Positions 1 to 5,864 of a stretch of DNA of 19,932 nt are shown here, in pieces (the first letter of the stretch is position 1; the number at the start of each line of letters is the position of its first letter). The notes beneath the pieces were generated by a model, which saw only the letters and a program-made list of their open reading frames with translations, was not told the origin of the DNA and did not search any database. Source of the DNA: Treponema sp. UBA1233. GTDB lineage: Bacteria > Spirochaetota > Spirochaetia > Treponematales > Treponemataceae. The position numbers and the translations under genes are program-made. Where the stretch lies: NCBI GenBank assembly GCA_002309305.1, contig DBWR01000076.1, forward strand, positions 715 to 20,646, in the 5' to 3' direction.

Positions 1-344
1 TCAATCTCGTCCTGCTTGAGGTAATTATTCACCTTGAATGCAACAAACTCGTCTGTAGCAACATCGTTGTTAACCTGTTTAAGAACGTTGTAGCATGCAG
101 AACAGAGGGTAACCAGATCCTTTCCTGAATCACGGGCATTTGCCAGCGCACGGACAGAAGAAAGCTTTGATGCAATCTCGTCTTTTGCCATGGGGTATTC
201 GCCGCCACAGCACTGCCATTCAGGAATTTCTTCAAGTGTGAATCCTAATGCTTCCGCAGACTTGCGTGCATAAACATCAAGGTCAAGCGCCTTGTTCTTA
301 AGCGTACAGCCTGGGAAATAAGCGTAGTGTTTGGTATTCTCCAT
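1..344 (-). CDS. HdrB-like CCG-domain iron-sulfur protein (partial, C-terminus cut)
   Basis: The first 114 codons of a gene that runs off the left edge. Reading from the ATG at 344-342, the protein has FPGC (Cys13), then Cys45-Cys46 in WQCCGG, then Cys81 and Cys84 in CSAC. This Cys-x31-Cys-Cys-x34-Cys-x2-Cys pattern is one CCG (cysteine-rich) domain as in subunit B of heterodisulfide reductase and related thiol-disulfide or lactate/glycolate oxidase subunits. In HdrB, CCG cysteines bind a non-cubane 4Fe-4S cluster. In a spirochaete the true substrate is not CoM-CoB, so the function is open; a flavin/iron-sulfur electron-transfer complex is likely. The start is supported by a GGAAG ribosome site about 8 nt upstream. 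It is transcribed away from argH. Partner genes (HdrA/HdrC-like) would lie to the left, outside the window. Family assignment is firm; role is inference. Confidence 0.8.
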   Translation of the reverse strand, partial: MENTKHYAYFPGCTLKNKALDLDVYARKSAEALGFTLEEIPEWQCCGGEYPMAKDEIASKLSSVRALANARDSGKDLVTLCSACYNVLKQVNNDVATDEFVAFKVNNYLKQDEI

Positions 345-378
345 TGAACTACTTCCTTTTACAAAATTTATGCGATAA

Positions 379-396
379 ACCGTGGAAATACACGGT
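379..396. other. Hairpin in the 5' region of the HdrB-like gene
   Basis: ACCGTG (379-384), loop GAAATA, CACGGT (391-396): a perfect 6-bp stem about 35 nt upstream of the HdrB-like start codon. No U-run follows on either strand, so it is not a terminator. It could be an operator or an mRNA 5' structure. What it does cannot be told from sequence. Confidence 0.4.
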
Positions 397-427
397 CAAA
401 AATATAAAAGAGGATGTTGGAATATTA

Positions 428-456
428 TAGAATAATATAGGCAAATATGCTAGTTT
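428..456 (+). promoter_or_regulatory. Candidate upstream promoter for argH (extended -10)
   Basis: TAGAAT (428-433), 17-nt spacer, TAGTTT (451-456) preceded by TGC, giving an extended -10. The 14 bases from 444 to 457 are identical to the -10 region of the aromatic operon promoter at 16632-16645. The -35 is poor (3 of 6), so this rests on the extended -10. Confidence 0.35.
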
Positions 457-478
457 TTTTCTTAGATTTTAGAAAAGA

Positions 479-492
479 TTAGCATATGCTAA
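479..492. promoter_or_regulatory. 14-bp perfect palindrome upstream of argH, possible operator
   Basis: TTAGCATATGCTAA is a perfect dyad with no loop. It lies between the two candidate argH promoters and about 75 bp before the argH start. It does not resemble the Arg box consensus. A symmetric site of this length in a divergent promoter region is typical of a dimeric repressor site, but no regulator can be named. Confidence 0.35.
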
Positions 493-507
493 CTGGTTTT
501 GAGGCTC

Positions 508-536
508 TTTATTTAAGGCTGAAAATACTATATAAT
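508..536 (+). promoter_or_regulatory. Candidate proximal argH promoter
   Basis: A perfect TATAAT (531-536) with a weak TTTATT (508-513) at 17-nt spacing. The predicted start near 543 leaves a leader of about 25 nt holding the GGGGGT ribosome site of argH. Confidence 0.5.
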
Positions 537-567
537 CGGTTCATGTCAAATTGCATGGGGGTAATTT

Positions 568-2004
568 ATGGCTATTCAAAAAGAGGGACACAGCGCGCTC
601 ACGGACGACAATCACAAGGCCCTGTGGAGCGGAAGGTTCGCAGAGGGACCGGATGCCGCCGCAGTTGAATTTGAAACTTCAATTTATGTTGACGAGCGCA
701 TGGCTTTTGATGACATCCAGGGTTCAATGGCTCATGCAAAAATGCTTGGTGAGCAGGGCATAATCTCCAGGGAAGAATCATCCCAGATTGTAGAAGGCCT
801 CAAGTCGATAGAAAAGGATCTTGCGGACGGAAGCCTTGCCATAGACTACTCCGCGGAGGACATACATTCATTTGTAGAGGCAACCCTTACAGACCGTATT
901 GGAGAGGCAGGAAAAAAACTCCACACTGGAAGAAGCCGAAATGACCAGATTGCCCTTGATGAACGCCTGTATCTTAGGCGCGTGATTCCATTCCTCCAGG
1001 ACAACATCATCACATTGATCGAAACCCTTGTAAAAATAGCCGAAAACCACAAAAACACCCTTTTGACGGGATATACCCACATGCAGCATGCACAGCCCGG
1101 AACTCTTGCACAGCATCTTTTGGCATGGGCCACAATGTTAAGGCGGGACTGGCACAGGATAAACGACACCCTGAACCGTCTGGATCTGAGTCCTCTTGGT
1201 GCGGGAGCCCTGCAGGGAAGCACTTTGCCCCTTAACCGCGAGATGGTTGCCGCTGAACTTGGTTTTGCCGGAGTTACGGAAAATTCACTTGACACTTCAA
1301 GCGACAGGGATTACTGCATAGAGTTTACCTCTGATTTTGCAATCCTGCAGTCACACCTGAGCCGCATGTGTGAGGAAGTTGTGCTCTGGTCAACCACGGA
1401 ATTTGCCTTCATCAACCTGAGTGAAAAATGGTCAACCGGAAGCTCCATCATGCCGCAGAAAAAGAATCCGGATTTTGCCGAACTCATCAGGGGACGTACA
1501 GGAAAGGTTTACGGAGATTTGATCAACCTGCTTACCATGGTAAAGGGACTTCCCCTTGCTTACGACCGTGACCTTCAGGAAGACAAGGCCCCACTGTTTG
1601 ACGCACTGGATACAGTCCAGAACAACATAACCGTTTTTACCGCAATGATAGCCAGTGCACAGTGGAACATAGAGAATCTTGAAAAAAGCTGTGAGGGCGG
1701 TTTTGCCAATGCCACCGATGTTGCCGAATACCTTGTAAGAAAGGGAATGCCGTTCAGGACCGCCCATTCGGTTGCCGCAAAGACAGTCAGGATGGCACTG
1801 GATGCGGGATTTGACAAAATCGAAGACCTTAAGCTTGAAGACTTGAAGAAGGCCTCTGACTTAATCGAAGAAGACATATATCAGAAGATTACACCCAGGG
1901 CATGCATGGAAGGCAGAAAGACGACAGGAGGACCTTCCCCCGAATGTACGGAAGTGCAGGTCAAGGCGATGAAGGACTTTTGCGCTAAAAACCGAAGACA
2001 ATAG
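568..2004 (+). CDS. argH: Argininosuccinate lyase
   Basis: Last step of arginine synthesis: splits argininosuccinate into arginine and fumarate in the cytoplasm, as a homotetramer. The protein has 478 residues, close to the usual 455-470 plus about 15 extra at the N-terminus. Visible motifs are LWSGRF (19-24), HTGRSRND (119-126), the GYTHMQHAQP segment with His171 and His174, and the fumarate-lyase signature GSSIMPQKKN (291-300), whose flexible loop carries the catalytic serine. All key residues appear intact. The start has GGGGG at 557-561, 6 nt before ATG; no later Met precedes LWSGRF. No other arg gene is in the window. The helicase gene begins 5 nt after the stop, so the two are probably co-transcribed. 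Confidence 0.97.
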   Translation: MAIQKEGHSALTDDNHKALWSGRFAEGPDAAAVEFETSIYVDERMAFDDIQGSMAHAKMLGEQGIISREESSQIVEGLKSIEKDLADGSLAIDYSAEDIHSFVEATLTDRIGEAGKKLHTGRSRNDQIALDERLYLRRVIPFLQDNIITLIETLVKIAENHKNTLLTGYTHMQHAQPGTLAQHLLAWATMLRRDWHRINDTLNRLDLSPLGAGALQGSTLPLNREMVAAELGFAGVTENSLDTSSDRDYCIEFTSDFAILQSHLSRMCEEVVLWSTTEFAFINLSEKWSTGSSIMPQKKNPDFAELIRGRTGKVYGDLINLLTMVKGLPLAYDRDLQEDKAPLFDALDTVQNNITVFTAMIASAQWNIENLEKSCEGGFANATDVAEYLVRKGMPFRTAHSVAAKTVRMALDAGFDKIEDLKLEDLKKASDLIEEDIYQKITPRACMEGRKTTGGPSPECTEVQVKAMKDFCAKNRRQ

Positions 2005-2009
2005 CCGTT

Positions 2010-4496
2010 ATGGATATCCACAAGTATTTTACACAGTCTATAATCACCGCCATGAAACGGGACATTCAGGAAGCTTCGGGAAACGAAGTTTTTTGGGTGG
2101 GAACGATTAATGCGGATGGGCGTGTAATAAGCGTAAAGGTTGGTGCCAGGGGAAACGACGGTATGGTGCTTGTCAATTCCTCTCTTGCCAACCGTGAAGC
2201 AGAAGAAAATGCGGGCCAGTCTTCCGGGGCATCTCATGTCGTAATCCACAATCATCCGTCTGGAACGCTAAAACCTTCCGAAGCGGATTTGAACGTTGCC
2301 TCTTCCTACATGGAAATGGGCATGGGTTCATACATCGTGAACAATACGGTTTCCGATGTCTATGTCATCGTGGAGCCAGTAAAGCCCAAAATCCTGAGCG
2401 TGCTTGATGAGGAAAAAATGGCGCTCTATCTTTCTTCATCCGGTCCGCTTGCAAAAAAAGATTCGAATTATGAGGAACGTCCTTCGCAAATTGAACTTGT
2501 CAAAAATGTGGCTTCTGCATTCAACTCCGGGAAAATAGCGGCCTTTGAAGCGGGAACAGGTGTCGGTAAAAGCTATGCATATCTTATTCCCTCAATGCTG
2601 TGGGCAATCAACAACAAGGAAAGGGTTGTAATCTCAACAGGAACTATAAACCTTCAGCAGCAGCTTGTGGAAAAGGACATTCCGGCCGCACAAAAAATAA
2701 TCGGCAAAAAAGTAAAGGCGATTTTGCTCAAGGGGCGTCAAAACTATCTGTGTCTCAGGCGTATGAACGATGCCCTGGATGAAAAGGATCTGTTCACCGA
2801 TGATGCCGATGTGCTGGAAAACATTGCCGCATGGTCCAAGACAACGAATACGGGAAGCAGGTCCGACCTTTCTTTCATGCCGACGGATTCTGTGTGGACA
2901 AGGGTTAATTCGGAAAGCGATGCATGCATGGGTGCAAGATGTCCGTATCATGACAGCTGTTTTGTGATGCGTGTAAGAAAAGAAGCCGCCGATGCAAATG
3001 TAATTGTCGTAAACCATCACTTGCTTTTTGCAGACATAGAAAGCCGCATGAATGGGGTGGGCTATGATGATACCGCAGTCCTGCCTCCATACCGCCGCAT
3101 TGTTTTTGATGAAGCCCATGGAATTGAAGACAGTGCAACTTCATTTTTCAGTGAATCTATAAGCCGCCTTAAACTCTTGAAGCAAATCAACCTGATGTAC
3201 CGTTCTTACCATGGGACGATGACGGGATTTCTTGTGCAGTCTGCCGCAGTCTCCAGTTCGGATTCGTTTTATCAAAAGGCAGATGAATGCGTAAACGACA
3301 TAAGGGATAGTGTTACAGCCCTGGATTCTCTTGCACTGGATGCTATGGAAAATGATTTTACCGCCAGAGTCCACAATGCAAGTGCCCCCCGTTTCCGTGC
3401 GGTATTGAAGGCTATTGACGCCCTCAGGGAAAGCATTGGAAAATTTGTTTCAATGGTGCGTGATGTTTTGGACGGCATCAGTGACGAGGACAGCATGATT
3501 CCATGTGTGTTTGAGGCCAAGGCAGTTTTGCGCAGGCTGGAAGACATGGTTGCCCTGTGCAGGAATTTCTGTGAATGGGAAGAGCACGATGACACTGTCT
3601 TTTGGATTCAGAAGACAAGGCTTCCTCCGAAAAAGGCGGGAGATGATTTTGTAACCTACGTTCAATTTGTACAGACTCCACTGGACGTTTCACCTCTGAT
3701 GAACATGGGAGTCTTTGAACCAATGAGTTCCGTCGTGTGCACCAGCGCAACTCTGAGGACCGGTTCCACATTCAATTACTGGATGGGTAGGACCGGGCTT
3801 TCCTTTGTGGAAGAGGGAAGGCTCATGGAAGAAACCTTTGAATCTCCGTTTCCATACAGGACCAATGCCATTTTTGCAGTTCCCAATGACGCTCCTTTTC
3901 CCGACAGTCCGATGTTTCAGTCCTATGTCGAGGATGTTGTTCCCCAGCTGATTCTTGCGGCGGGTGGAAGGACTCTGGTTTTGTTTACAAGCTATGATTC
4001 ACTCCGAAATGCATATAATTCAACTTATCCCAAAATGCTTCAGGAAGGAATTGAAGTATACAAGCAGGGAGATGATGACCGTTTCCGTCTGCTGGAAAAA
4101 TTCAAGAAGAACAGGGAAAGTGTGCTTTTTGCAACCGACAGTTTCTGGGAGGGAGTTGATGTTCCCGGAGAAAGCCTGAGTCAAGTGATTATGGTAAAGC
4201 TTCCGTTTGCGGTTCCTAATGATCCCGTGTTCCAGGCGCGCAGTGAAGCAGTGGAAAAAAGGGGTGGCTCTTCATTTATGGAGTTGAGTGTTCCCCAGGC
4301 TGTGATAAAATTCAGGCAGGGATTCGGTCGTCTTATACGCAGGGGTGATGACCGCGGTGTCATAGTTGTTCTTGACCGGCGCATTGTTGAAAAAAAATAT
4401 GGCCGCCTTTTTACAACCAGCGTACCCATGACAAGACGCATGTACAATCCGCTGGCCGACATTCTGGCAGCCATTCAAAGGTTTTTTGAACAATAA
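2010..4496 (+). CDS. dinG: DinG-family iron-sulfur helicase with N-terminal JAMM domain
   Basis: An 828-residue superfamily 2 (XPD/DinG type) 5'-3' DNA helicase, probably acting in repair or in resolving R-loops and replication conflicts. Residues 1 to about 130 form a JAMM/MPN fold of RadC type: Glu26, then His80-x-His82-x7-Ser90-x2-Asp93, an exact match to the zinc-protease motif. The helicase part has Walker A GTGVGKS (182-188), cluster cysteines Cys248, Cys306, Cys311 and Cys317 with the x4/x5 spacing of E. coli DinG, the DEAH box (367-370), a CTSATL motif and the C-terminal motif VI GFGRLIRRGDDRG. B. subtilis-type DinG has an exonuclease domain at the N-terminus; here a JAMM domain takes that place. 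The ATG lies 5 nt after argH and lacks a clear ribosome site, which suggests translational coupling. Helicase activity is well supported; the JAMM domain's target is unknown. Confidence 0.9.
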   Translation: MDIHKYFTQSIITAMKRDIQEASGNEVFWVGTINADGRVISVKVGARGNDGMVLVNSSLANREAEENAGQSSGASHVVIHNHPSGTLKPSEADLNVASSYMEMGMGSYIVNNTVSDVYVIVEPVKPKILSVLDEEKMALYLSSSGPLAKKDSNYEERPSQIELVKNVASAFNSGKIAAFEAGTGVGKSYAYLIPSMLWAINNKERVVISTGTINLQQQLVEKDIPAAQKIIGKKVKAILLKGRQNYLCLRRMNDALDEKDLFTDDADVLENIAAWSKTTNTGSRSDLSFMPTDSVWTRVNSESDACMGARCPYHDSCFVMRVRKEAADANVIVVNHHLLFADIESRMNGVGYDDTAVLPPYRRIVFDEAHGIEDSATSFFSESISRLKLLKQINLMYRSYHGTMTGFLVQSAAVSSSDSFYQKADECVNDIRDSVTALDSLALDAMENDFTARVHNASAPRFRAVLKAIDALRESIGKFVSMVRDVLDGISDEDSMIPCVFEAKAVLRRLEDMVALCRNFCEWEEHDDTVFWIQKTRLPPKKAGDDFVTYVQFVQTPLDVSPLMNMGVFEPMSSVVCTSATLRTGSTFNYWMGRTGLSFVEEGRLMEETFESPFPYRTNAIFAVPNDAPFPDSPMFQSYVEDVVPQLILAAGGRTLVLFTSYDSLRNAYNSTYPKMLQEGIEVYKQGDDDRFRLLEKFKKNRESVLFATDSFWEGVDVPGESLSQVIMVKLPFAVPNDPVFQARSEAVEKRGGSSFMELSVPQAVIKFRQGFGRLIRRGDDRGVIVVLDRRIVEKKYGRLFTTSVPMTRRMYNPLADILAAIQRFFEQ

Positions 4497-4505
4497 GTTC
4501 AGATA

Positions 4506-5474
4506 TTAAAAGATGTCTTCCTCAACTTCACCCAAATCCTCATCTTCCAAAACAGGAAGTACTGAAGCTGATACTGTTGGCTTGCTTGAGGTGTCATCAT
4601 CAAAAATTGAGCGTACGACACGGAATCCCAAATCAACACCACGGAGTTCCGGAACAGAACTTGCACGGTTTGCGTTGCGGCAGAATACTGCATCGCTGTT
4701 GATTGATCCACCACGGCGCATCTTGCGTCCAGTCAATTCAGCATCGGCACCAGTCGGGTTTTCGTTGTCTGAAATGTGGTAGTTTCCGTACCAGTCCCAG
4801 CACCATTCCCAGACGTTTCCGCTCATGTCAAAGAGACCGAGTGCATTTGGAGTCTTTAATGCGACCTCATGTGTTGCACCTTCTGCTGTGTCAGCGTTCC
4901 ATGCGACATCTGCGATTACATTGCTTCCGCTGTAAAGTGTCTCGTTTGCGCTTGCTCCGCCACGGGCTGCATATTCCCATTCTGCTTCTGTAGGCAGGCG
5001 GTAACCGTCTGCAGCCTGATCCCATTCAATTGCATTCCAGCGGTCCTTGTCTTCTTTTTCGGCATCGATGCGTGGAATGTCTCCCCATTTGTCCGGGTCT
5101 GTTTCTCCATCAAGAGTGTATACCGGAGTGAGCCCTGACATGATGCTGAGTTTATTGCAGAAAATGATGGCATCGTACCAGCTTACTTCTTCCATCGGGC
5201 GTTCGTCACCCTTGAAGTGGGCAAAGTTGCTGCCGATTACAGCCTTGTATTCAGCCTGAGTAACTTCTGTGGCAAGGATGTAAAAATCATAAAGAGTAAC
5301 TTCGTGAACCGGAGTTTCATTGTTTTCGTTGTCACGGCTTCCCATCAGGAAAGATCCGCCTTCAACAGCAACCATGTCGTTGTCGATGATTTCGGTAACG
5401 TCATCTTCCTGTGCAAAGGCAAAGCATGCAATTGATGCAGCCAAAATGATAGAAACAAATTTACGTAATTTCAC
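4506..5474 (-). CDS. Exported SUMF1/FGE-fold protein
   Basis: A 322-residue protein of the formylglycine-generating-enzyme (SUMF1, C-type-lectin-like) fold. I start it at GTG 5474-5472, which has GGAGGA 4 nt upstream. The longer reading to 5585 would begin upstream of the promoter at 5514-5542, so it is wrong. Residues 1-21 are a signal peptide (KLRK, then a hydrophobic run) ending AFA before Gln22; Cys17 gives an alternative, weak lipobox. The fold shows in GGSFLMG (39-45), YRLPTEAEWEYAARGG, DMSGNVWEWCWDWYG and LGFRVVRS. True FGE uses two active cysteines five residues apart; here Cys265 is present but the second position is Arg270, so it is probably not a sulfatase-maturating enzyme. The tail is acidic. 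It is transcribed alone and converges on the helicase gene. A surface or periplasmic binding role is inference. Confidence 0.85.
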   Translation of the reverse strand: MKLRKFVSIILAASIACFAFAQEDDVTEIIDNDMVAVEGGSFLMGSRDNENNETPVHEVTLYDFYILATEVTQAEYKAVIGSNFAHFKGDERPMEEVSWYDAIIFCNKLSIMSGLTPVYTLDGETDPDKWGDIPRIDAEKEDKDRWNAIEWDQAADGYRLPTEAEWEYAARGGASANETLYSGSNVIADVAWNADTAEGATHEVALKTPNALGLFDMSGNVWEWCWDWYGNYHISDNENPTGADAELTGRKMRRGGSINSDAVFCRNANRASSVPELRGVDLGFRVVRSIFDDDTSSKPTVSASVLPVLEDEDLGEVEEDIF

Positions 5475-5513
5475 AGATTCCTCCAATTGAGACAAAAGAT
5501 GTCCTAAGAATAA

Positions 5514-5542
5514 ATTATAATACCATTCGTCAAAAAATTCAA
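5514..5542 (-). promoter_or_regulatory. Promoter of the SUMF1-fold gene
   Basis: On the minus strand, TTGAAT (5542-5537), a 17-nt spacer and a perfect TATAAT (5519-5514). The predicted transcript start near 5507 gives a leader of about 33 nt with the GGAGGA site before the GTG start. Confidence 0.75.
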
Positions 5543-5568
5543 GGGAAGTATTTTTGGATGTGCTTTGG

Positions 5569-5616
5569 AAAAAATTAGAGGCCATCCGAAAACGACATTA
5601 TGTTTACCGGACAGCC
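5569..5616 (-). terminator. Candidate terminator of tRNA-Lys
   Basis: On the minus strand GGCTGTCCG (5616-5608) pairs with CGGATGGCC (5588-5580): 9 bp with two G-U pairs and a 19-nt loop. Six U follow after a 5-nt gap. It sits between the tRNA and the next promoter, the expected place. The large loop and the gap weaken the call. Confidence 0.4.
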
Positions 5617-5629
5617 CCAAAAGGAGTAG

Positions 5630-5702
5630 TGAGCCATTGCAGACTCGAACTGCAGACAGCCGCCTTAAAAGGGCGGTGCTCTACCACCTGAGCTAATGGC
5701 CC
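5630..5702 (-). tRNA. tRNA-Lys(UUU)
   Basis: A complete 73-nt cloverleaf on the minus strand. The acceptor stem is GGGCCAT with ATGGCTC (one G-U). The D arm is GCTC/GAGC around AGGTGGTA. The anticodon stem is CCGCC/GGCGG with loop CTTTTAA; the anticodon TTT (5669-5667) reads AAA and AAG lysine codons. The variable loop has 5 nt, and the T arm is TGCAG/CTGCA around TTCGAGT. The discriminator base is A at 5630. The next bases are CTA, so CCA is not encoded and must be added by nucleotidyltransferase. Confidence 0.97.
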
Positions 5703-5705
5703 ATC

Positions 5706-5721
5706 ACTTTGCGAACAAAGT
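5706..5721 (-). other. Hairpin at the 5' end of the tRNA-Lys precursor
   Basis: ACTTTG and CAAAGT form a 6-bp stem closing a UUCG loop in the minus-strand transcript, 3 nt upstream of the mature tRNA. The predicted transcript start falls at about 5721, so the precursor would begin with this hairpin. Confidence 0.45.
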
Positions 5722-5727
5722 AAGACT

Positions 5728-5756
5728 ATATTACAGTTTTAGAGTTTTTTAGTCAA
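5728..5756 (-). promoter_or_regulatory. Promoter of tRNA-Lys
   Basis: On the minus strand TTGACT (5756-5751), 17-nt spacer, TAATAT (5733-5728). It ends about 25 nt upstream of the mature tRNA. Confidence 0.6.
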
Positions 5757-5817
5757 GCCTTTGCCCCATGTTTTGAGAAAAAAAGAGATGAATAAATAAG
5801 TTGATTTTTCAAAGAAT

Positions 5818-5826
5818 TGGTATAAA
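5818..5826 (+). promoter_or_regulatory. Candidate extended -10 promoter of the EAL gene
   Basis: TG-G-TATAAA forms an extended -10. There is no good -35 at standard spacing. The predicted start near 5833 lies about 30 nt before the EAL start codon. Confidence 0.4.
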
Positions 5827-5864
5827 ATATTATGAAGAATCCATACGTGGTCGTGTTTTAGAAG

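Noticed and set aside
846..1295. 149-codon ORF antisense to argH
   Set aside because: Shadow ORF inside conserved argH sequence.
5475..5585. 37-codon N-terminal extension of the SUMF1-fold gene
   Set aside because: The TTGAAT/TATAAT promoter lies within it and a GGAGGA site precedes the GTG at 5474, directly before the signal peptide.
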